DNA of 64,000 nt from Marinobacter sp. EhC06 (GTDB lineage: Bacteria; Pseudomonadota; Gammaproteobacteria; Pseudomonadales; Oleiphilaceae). A program made the translations under genes and the position numbers. The notes beneath the pieces were generated by a model. It was not told the DNA's origin and did not search any database. It was given only the letters and a program-made list of their open reading frames with translations. Of this stretch, positions 35,187-45,146 are shown in pieces (within the stretch, counting starts at the first letter, position 1; each line of letters starts with the position of its first letter). The stretch covers positions 868,001-932,000 of the forward strand of contig NZ_LXYO01000023.1 in the NCBI RefSeq assembly GCF_001650915.1, given 5' to 3'.

Positions 35187-37913
35187 ATGGCCGAATCGAT
35201 GGAACAAAAAGGCAGCGAAAGTCAGCAGTTGGAGCTCGAATGGCATGTGCTTCAGCCTGCTGATGCCCGGCAGCATCTGAAAGCAGAGGCGCCTCTGTCT
35301 GATGATGAGGTTTGCGCTCGTCTGGCCAGCCATGGCCCTAATGCGCTGTCGGAGGCTCGTGCAAAGGGGCCGTGGGCGAGGCTGGGCCGACAACTCAAAA
35401 ATTTCCTGATTTATGTGCTGTCGGGGGCCGCCGTGATTACGGCCAGCCTGGGCCACTGGGTAGATGCAGGCGTTATTCTCGCCGTCGTGGTTATCCAGAC
35501 CCTGGTGGGTTTTGTCCAGGAGGGCAAGGCCGAGCAGGCCCTGTCGGCCATTCGTCACATGCTTGCCCCAAAAGCCAGGGTGGTGCGGTCCGATGGCCAG
35601 CATCAGATAGACGCTGCAAGCCTGGTTCCGGGTGATACGGTGCTGTTGGAGCCAGGGGACCGGGTGCCCGCCGATCTTCGTCTGGAGAAATCCCACAACC
35701 TGAAAATCGATGAGGCCATTCTCACGGGTGAGTCCGAGGCGGTTGAAAAATCGACAGAGGCGGTCAATGCAGACGCTCCCTTGGGTGACCAGTCCGGAAT
35801 GGCATTCTCCGGCACCATGGTTGCAACCGGCACTGGTCGAGGCGTGGTGGTTCGGACAGGCGCCAGGACAGAAATCGGCCGTATTTCCGGCCTGCTTGCC
35901 CAGACTACAACCCTGAAAACCCCCTTGCTGGAGCAGATGGACAGGTTTGCTCGAATCCTGTCCATCGTCGTTATTATTGCCGGCATAGCGATTTTCGTCG
36001 GCGGTTCCGTGTTCAGTGGGCTGCCATTCCGGGAGCTTTTCATGGCGGTGGTTGGCCTTACGGTTGCTGCCATTCCCGAGGGTTTGCCGGCGATTCTCAC
36101 CATTACCCTGGCCATCGGTGTGCGCCAGATGGCACGTCGTCAGGCCGTGGTCCGTCGAATGCCGGTTATCGAAACCCTGGGAGCGGTGTCGGTGATTTGT
36201 TCGGATAAAACCGGAACGCTGACCCGCAATGAAATGATGGTAACCCGGGCGGTGTTGTCCGGGGTCCGGCTGGAGGTGACCGGCGAAGGCTATGATTTTG
36301 ATGGTTCGGTGAGTGGCGAACAGGGGCATTCGTCGGACTCCGTCCTGCTGGACGAACTTGCCCGGGCAGCGGCCCTGTGTAACGACGCCCATGTCCACCA
36401 TGATTCCGGCCGGGTCAGGGTCACTGGCGATCCCATGGAGGCCGCGCTTTCGGTGTTCGCCCGCAAGGCCGGTTTTGATGTTGAAAAAAGTGCCGCCGAC
36501 TGGCCCCGGAAAGATGAAATTCCGTTTGATACCGAAAATCGCTTCATGGCCACGCTGAACCATGATCACCACGGGCATAGCGTGATCTACTTGAAAGGAG
36601 CACCAGAGCGAATCCTGGATATGTGTGCCAGCGAGGTTGGCGAATCAGGGGATGCCGGGGAACTGCGCCGGGATTTCTGGGAACAGGTCATTACAGAAAT
36701 GGCCTCGGATGGTCTCAGAGTGCTGGCCCTGGCGCGAAAACCGGCAGAGCGGGGCATCGGTGAACTGGCTACTGAGGACCTTGAACAGGGGGCAGAACTG
36801 CTCGGCCTGGTCGGGCTTCTGGACCCGCCCAGGCAGGAAGCTATTCGGGCGATTTCGGAGTGCCACGATGCCGGAATCCGGGTCAAGATGATTACCGGTG
36901 ATCACGGGATAACGGCAGGCGCTATTGCCCGCAAGCTGGGGCTGAAAAATACCGAGCGGGTGCTGACCGGTAAGGAGCTGGACCAACTGGATGATAATCA
37001 GCTTCGAGATCTGGTTGGCGAGGTGGATGTCTTCGCCCGGACCAGCCCGGAACACAAGTTGAGACTGGTAACCGCACTCCAGGCACTGCATGGGGTTGTG
37101 GCCATGACCGGGGACGGGGTGAACGATGCCCCGGCACTCAAACGGGCGGATGTAGGGATCGCCATGGGTGTGAAAGGCTCGGAGGCGGCCCGGGAAGCAT
37201 CTTCAGTGGTGTTGCTTGATGATAACTTTGCCAGTATCGCCGCGGCCGTGCGAGAGGGTCGAACTGTTTATACCAATCTCAAGAAAGGCATCGCCTTTAT
37301 GCTGCCGATAAATGGGGGCGAATCCATCAGTCTGATCACGGCCTTGCTGTTGGGGCTGACGTTGCCAATTTCTGCCTTGCAGATTCTCTGGGTCAATATG
37401 GTCAGTTCGGTGGTTCTGGCGATGACGCTGGCGTTTGAGCCCGCGGAGCCGGATGTCATGAAACGCATGCCCAGAGCCCGGGATGAGTCGCTGTTGAAGG
37501 GGTTTGTGGTCTGGCGTGTGGTGTTTGTTTCCTTGCTGTTTCTGGTGGGGATCTTTGCGGCCTGGTATTGGGCCATCCACCACTACGGCGATGAGAATAC
37601 GGCCCGAACGCTGGCGGTCAATACTTTGGTCGCCATGGAGATGTTCTACCTGTTTGCTGTGCGTTACCTGGATTCGGCATCGATCACCCTGCGGGGGGTG
37701 CTGGGCACACCGATTGTGCTTCTGGCGGTTGCAACCGTGATTGCGCTGCAGTTGCTGTTTACCTATATGCCGTGGTTTAACGAAACCTTCGGCACACAGG
37801 CGCTGAGTCTTGAAATGCTGGGGTTCGCAACTGTGGCCGGGGTGGCTGTTCTGGTGATTCTGGAAATAGAAACGGCGTTTAGAAAACGCCTGCTCAGGGC
37901 AGGCCCCGGGTAA
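35187..37913 (+). CDS. Cation-transporting P-type ATPase (P2 type, unusual M6)
   Basis: Membrane ion pump of 908 aa. The phosphorylated aspartate is D340 in DKTGT; TGES lies at 180-183 and TGDGVNDAPAL in the hinge. The M4 helix has PEGL (297-300). M6 reads N737-M-V-S-S741, where SERCA-type calcium pumps have N-L-V-T-D, so a key calcium ligand is absent. The transported ion is therefore uncertain; a monovalent cation or Mg2+ is possible. N- and C-terminal domains are of the normal P2 layout with ten helices. The 3' end overlaps the convergent gene by 20 bases. Confidence 0.88.
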   Translation: MAESMEQKGSESQQLELEWHVLQPADARQHLKAEAPLSDDEVCARLASHGPNALSEARAKGPWARLGRQLKNFLIYVLSGAAVITASLGHWVDAGVILAVVVIQTLVGFVQEGKAEQALSAIRHMLAPKARVVRSDGQHQIDAASLVPGDTVLLEPGDRVPADLRLEKSHNLKIDEAILTGESEAVEKSTEAVNADAPLGDQSGMAFSGTMVATGTGRGVVVRTGARTEIGRISGLLAQTTTLKTPLLEQMDRFARILSIVVIIAGIAIFVGGSVFSGLPFRELFMAVVGLTVAAIPEGLPAILTITLAIGVRQMARRQAVVRRMPVIETLGAVSVICSDKTGTLTRNEMMVTRAVLSGVRLEVTGEGYDFDGSVSGEQGHSSDSVLLDELARAAALCNDAHVHHDSGRVRVTGDPMEAALSVFARKAGFDVEKSAADWPRKDEIPFDTENRFMATLNHDHHGHSVIYLKGAPERILDMCASEVGESGDAGELRRDFWEQVITEMASDGLRVLALARKPAERGIGELATEDLEQGAELLGLVGLLDPPRQEAIRAISECHDAGIRVKMITGDHGITAGAIARKLGLKNTERVLTGKELDQLDDNQLRDLVGEVDVFARTSPEHKLRLVTALQALHGVVAMTGDGVNDAPALKRADVGIAMGVKGSEAAREASSVVLLDDNFASIAAAVREGRTVYTNLKKGIAFMLPINGGESISLITALLLGLTLPISALQILWVNMVSSVVLAMTLAFEPAEPDVMKRMPRARDESLLKGFVVWRVVFVSLLFLVGIFAAWYWAIHHYGDENTARTLAVNTLVAMEMFYLFAVRYLDSASITLRGVLGTPIVLLAVATVIALQLLFTYMPWFNETFGTQALSLEMLGFATVAGVAVLVILEIETAFRKRLLRAGPG

Positions 37914-40311
37914 TTACCGCCGGATCGCCCCGGCCCTCCACCGCCGCCAGCTCGGCACTGGAAAGCCATTCTCCCGGTGGCTTGTCCATAACGCTGGCAC
38001 AGGCGGCCAGGGCATGGCCCCAGGAACAACCGTTGGCGAACAGCATGCCAGCTTCATTCAGGGTACCGCCACGATTGATGTAACCCAGAACCCGGGCCTG
38101 CGACGGTTCCGGGAACAGTGGAGATAGATGGCCCCTGAATACCTCAGGGCGCATGTGCGTGAGGGCAACCCGTCGGTGAATGCGATGGGGGAACAGGCGC
38201 TCCCTCTCGAATTCCGACAGGCAGACCTGGGCTTCCATCGTGTCTCTCGGCTGGCGGAATCTGCCGGGCTCCTGGATATAGACCAGCCGGAAGGGTGTGC
38301 CGGTTTCCCGCAGGCGTTCACATGCCCGTATGGCTTCGGATAGCTGATAGGCGCCATTGGCCATGAGCAGCAAAGGCTCGCCAGCGGAGGTGTCTTCGTC
38401 CACCACCAAGGCACCGTGCCTGGCTAATAGTTCTGCTTCCCGCATGTCAAAGACGCAGGGGCGCTCCCGTTTCGGGATCACCATACAGGTGATCTTGCCC
38501 CGCTCACTGAATACCGATGGCAGCGTCGCCAGGGTGCTGTTGTAGTCTGCCGGAAACAGCACCCGGGATACGTCGTTCATCTCCGCGAGCATGCTCTCGC
38601 AGAAGGTGGTGTCCTGATGGGATTGCTCGTTCTTGCCGTTCTCCCAGGTATGTGAGGTGGCGATAACCGGCAGGCCAAGCCAGCGCGCCGGTCGGCCCAC
38701 TTCCTTCTGGTGCCGGGCAAAGATCAGCTCCTGCCGGATGGCGCCGAGCATCTTTACGCAGAAAGCCTCATAGCTGGCTACCAGATTCAGGCCCGCCTTG
38801 TTGGCCAGGCATGCCGATACCACAGCCTCTTCGTTGAGCGCGGTGATGATCTTGCCGTGGACCGATTCCTGGTCGTTCTCTGGATCGTTTACCCGGTGCT
38901 TCAGGTCGTCCAGGACGCCGCCGAGACGGTTGCTTGCCAGCTCGTCCGGATTGCCCACTCGGGCCCTGAGCCCGGGGTTTTTAGCCACCAGTGCCCGGAA
39001 AAAGTCATCCACAGCCTTCATTGGGGAAATGCAGTCCGGATTGGCCGGTAGCCGGGGGATCACGGGATCCGGCGGATTACGGGTCGCGAGGGCATGATCC
39101 CGCTCCAGGGGGCGTGATTGTCCAGCGTGCTGGTTCAGTTGAGCGATACAGCTCTGAAGTTGGTCCGGAGCCACCCACAATCTCGCTACATGTTCGTTAA
39201 ACAGCTCCCTGGCCCGGGCGTCCATACGCGGGTTTCCGGGCAGCGGCAGGTTGTGGGCCGCATTGCTGCTGGCGCCATAGAACCCGTAACCCTTGGTGGT
39301 TTCTGCTATGCCATAGGGCACCCGAACCGGGTAGCTGCTTTCACCTCGTAGCGCGGCCTCGCCATTGGTGGTAAGGGCCTGTTCCATTTCGTAAAGAGCA
39401 CAGACAAAGGCTGCAGGATCCCGGCCGTCAAAACGAAAGGGCACGAAGCCCCGGTGCTCAAGGTGTGCTTCAAAACGCTCGAGACCTTCTCGGGTGCCCA
39501 GCTCCGTGCGCTGTTCGATCCGCCGACCGTTGGCAATCATGACCGGCATGACGGCTCCGCAATCCTCGGCGCGCCACCAGCGTGGGATCCAGTCGCTGCC
39601 GCGCTGCTCCTCGGCGGCGCCGTCTGAAAGAAAAGCGATCAGAGATTCGCCGGGCAGAGGCATGTGGGCATATTGAAGTTCGGCAAAACCCAGGTAACCA
39701 CCTTCCAGAATGCCGCCGGCGGTGTGCGGATTGACATGGCTGCCAAGGGGAGCAGCCATTGTGCCGTCCGGCTTCTGCCGGTAACTGTAGAAATCGGCCA
39801 CCAGAGTGGACAGCCCGTCAGGCCCGCGGTAACGCTCCGCCTGTTCCGGATGCAGGTTTCCGGTGAGTACATTCAGGGCGTCTACCGCTGCCACGCAGTG
39901 CCCCTGGCCCATCAGCCAGCTGCGTGTGCGCCCGGTCAGATTGTTCAGGGCCAGATAGCCGGCATAAGCCGGCACCATGTTCAGCGCGCCGCCGGTGTGT
40001 CCTTCCGGATTGGTTTTGAAATCCTGGGGCGCCAGGGGCTGACCGGAGACATCGACCTTGCGGGCGTAAGTCATATGAACCACCAACCACAGCCCGGCAC
40101 TGGTCAGCCGGTCAAGATCGGCAAGCCTGCGATAAACGGTGGCGGTGTCTGGCTGGTGCCCGGCGGCAACCAAGTGCTCTGCCAGCATCCTGGCCTGATG
40201 TTTTGTGGTTTCGTTGTGCTGGATGACGCCATAGCCGTCGCACCAGCGCCGGTAATCCGGGCAGTCTGACGCGGTGTGATCCACCGGTGCTGTTTGAATG
40301 GGCGATGGCAT
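37894..40311 (-). CDS. Divergent phosphoketolase-family protein
   Basis: Thiamine-diphosphate enzyme of about 805 aa related to xylulose-5-phosphate/fructose-6-phosphate phosphoketolase, which would yield acetyl phosphate. The layout fits: EGGYLG at 203-208 (family EGGELG), SDG at 229-231 and N261 as the TPP/Mg site (family GDG...N), and SHQDTTF later. However the family GPGHGGP is PEGHTGG here and GDGE is SDGA, so this is a distant subfamily whose substrate is unsure; some relatives are labelled xylulose 5-phosphate 3-epimerase. Start is uncertain: ATG at 40311, 40320 or GTG at 40356, none with a good ribosome-binding site. Confidence 0.75.
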   Translation of the reverse strand: MPSPIQTAPVDHTASDCPDYRRWCDGYGVIQHNETTKHQARMLAEHLVAAGHQPDTATVYRRLADLDRLTSAGLWLVVHMTYARKVDVSGQPLAPQDFKTNPEGHTGGALNMVPAYAGYLALNNLTGRTRSWLMGQGHCVAAVDALNVLTGNLHPEQAERYRGPDGLSTLVADFYSYRQKPDGTMAAPLGSHVNPHTAGGILEGGYLGFAELQYAHMPLPGESLIAFLSDGAAEEQRGSDWIPRWWRAEDCGAVMPVMIANGRRIEQRTELGTREGLERFEAHLEHRGFVPFRFDGRDPAAFVCALYEMEQALTTNGEAALRGESSYPVRVPYGIAETTKGYGFYGASSNAAHNLPLPGNPRMDARARELFNEHVARLWVAPDQLQSCIAQLNQHAGQSRPLERDHALATRNPPDPVIPRLPANPDCISPMKAVDDFFRALVAKNPGLRARVGNPDELASNRLGGVLDDLKHRVNDPENDQESVHGKIITALNEEAVVSACLANKAGLNLVASYEAFCVKMLGAIRQELIFARHQKEVGRPARWLGLPVIATSHTWENGKNEQSHQDTTFCESMLAEMNDVSRVLFPADYNSTLATLPSVFSERGKITCMVIPKRERPCVFDMREAELLARHGALVVDEDTSAGEPLLLMANGAYQLSEAIRACERLRETGTPFRLVYIQEPGRFRQPRDTMEAQVCLSEFERERLFPHRIHRRVALTHMRPEVFRGHLSPLFPEPSQARVLGYINRGGTLNEAGMLFANGCSWGHALAACASVMDKPPGEWLSSAELAAVEGRGDPAVITRGLP

Positions 40312-40428
40312 GATGTGCATCCATGGTGTCAGTGTGTCAGTGGATTTTAAAACCACCGCTGTTAGCGGCCATTGATGCAGATCAGTCGAAACTGCATATT
40401 TCTGCGGACGACTCCAGGAGGAGCGGGT

Positions 40429-40525
40429 GGGTGGAAGGCTCTGCCAAAATCGTGCGGAGCCATGGATGGCGGAGCCGAGCGTACAGGGACGTATTTACAG
40501 CGTATTTTGGCAGAGCCTTCCACCC
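40429..40525 (+). repeat. Large hairpin repeat, copy C
   Basis: Two 22-base arms (40429-40450 and 40504-40525) pair perfectly around a 53-base core with CCATGGATGG (40460-40469) and CAGGGACG (about 40484-40491). The core matches copies A and B at 5.4-5.7 kb, the arms do not. It lies between two divergent genes, 104 bases before the phosphoketolase start and 91 before ilvD. Confidence 0.87.
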
Positions 40526-40615
40526 GGCCGCGTGCAGGCTCACTCGCCTGCCCGTTGCCGAATGCCATGGTTTCTGAGAGTCTGGTCGGATAAGCCATCT
40601 GTAAAGGAGACTCCC

Positions 40616-42304
40616 ATGACGCAAGACAAGAATCAGGACAAGCGCCGGAAATATTCGGCACCGGTGGTCGATGGCATTGGCAAATCCGCCAGTCGCGCCA
40701 TGCTTCGTGCGGTCGGGTTTACTGATGAGGATTTCAGAAAGCCCCAGATCGGCATTGCGTCTACGTGGAGTAACCTCACGCCCTGCAATATGCACATCAA
40801 TCAGCTGGCCGAAGAGTCGGCCGCCGGCGCCGATGAGGCGGGCGGCAAGTCGCTGATCTTCAATACCATCACGGTATCGGACGGTATTGCCAATGGTACC
40901 GAGGGTATGAAGTACTCCCTGGTGTCCCGGGAGGTGATCGCCGATTCCATTGAAACCGTTGCCGGCTGTGAAGGATTCGATGGCCTGGTGGCCATTGGTG
41001 GCTGCGACAAGAACATGCCCGGCTGCATGATGGGGCTGGCTCGCCTGAACCGGCCTTCGGTATTTGTCTACGGTGGCACCATTATGCCCGGTGAGAACCA
41101 TACCGATATCATCTCTGTTTTCGAGGCCGTAGGTGCCCATGCCCGTGGTGACCTGGACCTGATTGAGGTCAAGCAGATCGAGGAAACCGCGATCCCCGGG
41201 CCGGGTTCCTGTGGCGGCATGTATACCGCCAACACCATGGCGTCGGCGATTGAGGCCATGGGCATGAGCCTGCCGGGCAGCTCCGCCCAGAATGCGGTGT
41301 CAGACACCAAGGCGGCGGATTGTCGTGGTGCCGGCGCAGCGGTGCTGAATCTGCTGGAGAAAGACATCAAGCCCAGCGACATCATGACCCGGAAAGCCTT
41401 TGAGAATGCCATCACCGTGGTGATCGCCCTGGGTGGCTCCACCAATGCGGTGCTGCATCTTTTGGCCATGGCCAGCACGGTCGGTGTCGATCTGGAGCTC
41501 GAGGATTTCGTCGAGATTGGCAAGCGGGTGCCGGTGCTGGCGGATCTGCGCCCGAGTGGCCATTACATGATGTCGGAGCTGGTAGCCATTGGCGGTATTC
41601 AGCCGCTGATGAAGATGCTGCTGGACAGGGGGCTATTGCACGGTGACTGTCTGACCGTAACCGGCCAGACCCTGGCGGAGAACCTGGCCGATGTTGCGCC
41701 CTATCCGGAGGGGCAGGACATCATTCACGCCTTCGATAATCCGATCAAGGCGGACAGCCATCTGCGCATCCTGTTCGGGAACCTGTCGCCCACTGGCGCG
41801 GTGGCCAAGATCACCGGCAAGGAAGGCACGCACTTCACCGGTCGAGCCCGGGTATTCCATTCGGAAGAAGAGGCCCAGGAGCGAATTCTGGACGGCACGG
41901 TGGTGGCCGGCGATGTGCTGGTTATCCGTTATGAAGGTCCCAAAGGCGGCCCGGGTATGCGGGAGATGCTCAGCCCCACCTCCGCCATTATGGGTAAGGG
42001 CCTGGGTAGCGATGTGGCGTTGATTACCGATGGTCGGTTTTCCGGCGGCAGCCACGGGTTCGTGGTTGGCCATATCACACCGGAGGCGGCGGAAGGTGGT
42101 CCGATTGCGCTGGTCGAGGATGGCGACACCATTACCATTGATGCCGTCAGTAACCGGATTGAACTGGATGTCTCCGATGAAGAGCTGGAGCGCCGGCGCC
42201 AGGTCTGGCAAAAGCCGGCGCCCCGTTTCATCCGGGGCACATTGGCGAAGTATTCGCGAACAGTAAGTTCTGCCTCAAAAGGGGCAGTGACCGATTTGCC
42301 TTGA
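40616..42304 (+). CDS. ilvD: Dihydroxy-acid dehydratase
   Basis: Fe-S dehydratase of the valine, isoleucine and pantothenate pathways, 562 aa, the short IlvD form. The cluster cysteines are C57 (LTPCNMH), C130 ([10 protein letters not shown]) and C199 ([11 protein letters not shown]), the three-cysteine pattern of [2Fe-2S] members. It is not Edd, which is longer and differs in these contexts. AAGGAG lies six bases before the ATG at 40616; the frame upstream runs through repeat copy C and is not coding. It is monocistronic, with the next gene convergent 12 bases away. Confidence 0.94.
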   Translation: MTQDKNQDKRRKYSAPVVDGIGKSASRAMLRAVGFTDEDFRKPQIGIASTWSNLTPCNMHINQLAEESAAGADEAGGKSLIFNTITVSDGIANGTEGMKYSLVSREVIADSIETVAGCEGFDGLVAIGGCDKNMPGCMMGLARLNRPSVFVYGGTIMPGENHTDIISVFEAVGAHARGDLDLIEVKQIEETAIPGPGSCGGMYTANTMASAIEAMGMSLPGSSAQNAVSDTKAADCRGAGAAVLNLLEKDIKPSDIMTRKAFENAITVVIALGGSTNAVLHLLAMASTVGVDLELEDFVEIGKRVPVLADLRPSGHYMMSELVAIGGIQPLMKMLLDRGLLHGDCLTVTGQTLAENLADVAPYPEGQDIIHAFDNPIKADSHLRILFGNLSPTGAVAKITGKEGTHFTGRARVFHSEEEAQERILDGTVVAGDVLVIRYEGPKGGPGMREMLSPTSAIMGKGLGSDVALITDGRFSGGSHGFVVGHITPEAAEGGPIALVEDGDTITIDAVSNRIELDVSDEELERRRQVWQKPAPRFIRGTLAKYSRTVSSASKGAVTDLP

Positions 42305-42316
42305 TTGAGCTGGAGC

Positions 42317-44920
42317 TCATGTCTTCAGCTGTTCCGGCTTGCCCCAGTAGTATCCCTGGCCATACAGGCCGGGGAACTGCTGTAGCCAGGCGGCGATAGC
42401 TTCCTCCTCTACACCTTCGACCACGACATCCAGGTCCAGAGCCTCACCCAGGTCAAGCGCCGCTCGGAATATTCGCTGTCGAGCGGGTTCCGTGAGTATG
42501 TCACTGAGAAAACTCCGGTCGATTTTTAGCTCGTCCAGCTCGAATGTGGCAAGGGTTCCCAGCGACGAGTGCCCGGTTCCAAAATCATCGACGGCAATTC
42601 TGAAGCCACTTTGGCTCAGGGTCCGAATGACGTCTTTTGCCAAGGCTGTGTCAGCCATCATCGCTGTTTCGGTAATCTCCAGAATAAGATCGGAAGGTTG
42701 TGCCCCATGGTGCTGCACAATCGCCTTCACTTTTTCCAGAAAGTCCGGATGGGTAAGATCGTTTGCAGAAATATTGACCGCAACGGCAATGTGGTCCCCG
42801 TGACAGGCCTTCAGGGCGCTCATATCTTCGCAGACCCGGTCGACCACCCAGAGCGTAACGTGGTGAATCATCCCGACCTGTTCGGCTAACGGGATCCATC
42901 GATCCGGAGCAACCGTGCCGAAGTCCGGGTGTTGCCAGCGTATCAGGGCTTCCACCGAAGCAATACTTGCGTCCTGTATTCGCACGGTTGGTTGGTATTC
43001 CAGCCAAATGCTGCCATCACCCAGTGCCTCTTCGATATCCAGCATCAGCATTTGCTGCTGGTACTGCCAGTCCGCGATAGCCGGGTCGTAAACCGTAAGG
43101 GGCTGATGCGTATCCAGGGCAGCAAAGCCAGCGGATGAAAGGATTTCTGACGCGTCGACCCCATGCTCCGGAGCATGGGCGATACCCACCGATGAACTCC
43201 AGGATAGCGAGAATCGGCCTTCGCGGAAGTTCTCTCCCAACCAGTTCATGAGTGTTTTCAGTTTTTCCGGGTAAGTGTCCGGAGCGTCACTGTGGTAAAA
43301 GGCGAAGGCATGATTGCTGGTGTCAATGCTGGCGAGCGCATAGCCGTCAATCATGATCAACTGATCACCCATGATCCGTTTCAGGAATCCGTCGAGCTCC
43401 CACAGATAACTTCTGAGCAGATCCTCTGCCGTCCGATAGCCGAGAGCCTGTTCGATTTCGTTAAACCGTGTCAATTGAATCATGGCGACGGTGTAGGGCT
43501 GTTGTTGGCTATCAAGCTGATCCAGTGACTCCTCCAGCATGGCCCGATTGGGTTTGCCGGTAACACTGTGGGTTTTGAGGAGTTGTTTGTAATTTTGCTC
43601 AACGTGAGATCGCAGCGTTTGTTCCTGGCGGGCCCGAATATCGGAGGCCAGCCTTTTTTTGCGCTCTTCCAATATCTGACGGCCAATGCCGCTGGTCAGG
43701 ATCAGAGATGCGACCGCTGCACCGATAAAGAATGCGGAATCGGTAAAACTGTTCACCGGGACCCAGCCGACAGTCCGTGCCGCCGAGATAATTGTACCCA
43801 GGAGAATGAAGAGCAGTGATAACGCAAAGTAGCGGGCATACACCTCGTGTTGGGCCTGTTTGAGAGCAAGGCCCAGAATCATCGAACCACCTGCCAGGGC
43901 GATTATCAGGAAGGAGTCCTGACCGACCAACGGAAGCCGCAATGGCATGGCCAGCAAATGTAAAAGGGCGAGCACACTCGTCGCATTAAGTAGCAGTCTC
44001 GGGAGTTTGGAGACGTGGATAAAGTTTGGCGTGATTTGGCAGAGTGAGATGAGGCAAAGACAAAGGCTGATGTTTAGTACTGCGTTAATTTCGGGGAAGT
44101 TTGGCCAAATTAACCATAGCCCGAATCCTTCCATAACAAGTTGCACGTGGATAACGGATAGAGTGAGAACGCCCAGCCAGGCCAGCCCCGGCAGCCTGAA
44201 TTTCATCATGAAACTGAGGTTCAGCAGCAACGCGAAGACCAGGAGGCCGGTGATGAACGCCTTCCAGGTCATGGTGCCTGCGATGCTGCTTACAACGTTG
44301 TTCGGTTCCAGAATGGTAATGGGCAGTAACGTGGGGCCGGCATTTTGAACCTCGAACAACAGTATGGAAGTGCCCGTCGGTAATGAAACCGGCCAGATCC
44401 ACGGTGGTAGTGAAATCAACCTGTTACCGGACGGGTAAAGGTCTCCCATTTCGCGAAGACGCTGGAAAACGCCGTTTTCATCGAGAATGGCGGGCCTGAG
44501 CCGATCAATGTAAGGCGCAGATACAAGCGCCCACTGTTCGACGTCTGTGGTTCTGGGGTTTTCCACGGTTACCTTGAAGGTGACGGGGCCATTGTAATAG
44601 CCAATGCCGGAGTTCTGTGACGGGGCCGCTTGCCAGTTTTTCTGCCGCCAGTTTTCGTCGTCTATAATCTGTTCCAGAGGGGCAACCAGGTAGTCGATCT
44701 GTTCAATGCGGGAGGACTGGGACGTTGACTCGGGCGAGTCGACGTGCGACAGCGGAGAAAGAGGGCTTTCAGGTCCATGGAGGAGGCTTGCGAGCAGACC
44801 GTATGCCATAGCAGCGAAAAGAAACAGGAATGGCAGCCACCGTCGAAAAGGTGTCAGCCCGGATTGGGCTCGGAGTTGTGACAGCACGGCTTTTTCAGTC
44901 TGATCTGTGCTGTCATCCAT
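42317..44920 (-). CDS. Membrane EAL-domain phosphodiesterase with 7TMR-DISM sensor and degenerate GGDEF
   Basis: Predicted c-di-GMP phosphodiesterase, 867 aa. One N-terminal helix (about 27-45), a periplasmic 7TMR-DISMED2-like domain (to about 205), seven helices of a 7TMR-DISM region (about 215-410), a GGDEF-like domain that lacks the GG[DE]EF motif (it reads SNHAFAFYHSD there), and a C-terminal EAL domain. The EAL residues are intact: VEALIRW, VNISAND, EITETAMM, VDDFGTG, LKIDRSF and VEGVEEE. I chose the ATG at 44920 over a GTG at 44938; neither has a clear ribosome-binding site. The signal sensed is unknown. Confidence 0.87.
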   Translation of the reverse strand: MDDSTDQTEKAVLSQLRAQSGLTPFRRWLPFLFLFAAMAYGLLASLLHGPESPLSPLSHVDSPESTSQSSRIEQIDYLVAPLEQIIDDENWRQKNWQAAPSQNSGIGYYNGPVTFKVTVENPRTTDVEQWALVSAPYIDRLRPAILDENGVFQRLREMGDLYPSGNRLISLPPWIWPVSLPTGTSILLFEVQNAGPTLLPITILEPNNVVSSIAGTMTWKAFITGLLVFALLLNLSFMMKFRLPGLAWLGVLTLSVIHVQLVMEGFGLWLIWPNFPEINAVLNISLCLCLISLCQITPNFIHVSKLPRLLLNATSVLALLHLLAMPLRLPLVGQDSFLIIALAGGSMILGLALKQAQHEVYARYFALSLLFILLGTIISAARTVGWVPVNSFTDSAFFIGAAVASLILTSGIGRQILEERKKRLASDIRARQEQTLRSHVEQNYKQLLKTHSVTGKPNRAMLEESLDQLDSQQQPYTVAMIQLTRFNEIEQALGYRTAEDLLRSYLWELDGFLKRIMGDQLIMIDGYALASIDTSNHAFAFYHSDAPDTYPEKLKTLMNWLGENFREGRFSLSWSSSVGIAHAPEHGVDASEILSSAGFAALDTHQPLTVYDPAIADWQYQQQMLMLDIEEALGDGSIWLEYQPTVRIQDASIASVEALIRWQHPDFGTVAPDRWIPLAEQVGMIHHVTLWVVDRVCEDMSALKACHGDHIAVAVNISANDLTHPDFLEKVKAIVQHHGAQPSDLILEITETAMMADTALAKDVIRTLSQSGFRIAVDDFGTGHSSLGTLATFELDELKIDRSFLSDILTEPARQRIFRAALDLGEALDLDVVVEGVEEEAIAAWLQQFPGLYGQGYYWGKPEQLKT

Positions 44921-45146
44921 ATGAAGCGACGGTCCCACTAAGAAGTGTTTTCTGACTCGATGAATCAGGCCGAATTTTAATGGTTTTCCAACTCCCTTGC
45001 ATTTGCTATATGAAATTGGCGCAAGAAACTTTTCACCTGATCAAACAAGGCATTCGCTGGTATAGTTAACCCTGACCATCATATCTGTAGAAGCCTGTTT
45101 CCGGACCGGTTGCGCGATGCATGAATAAATCACAGGATCTGTACAA

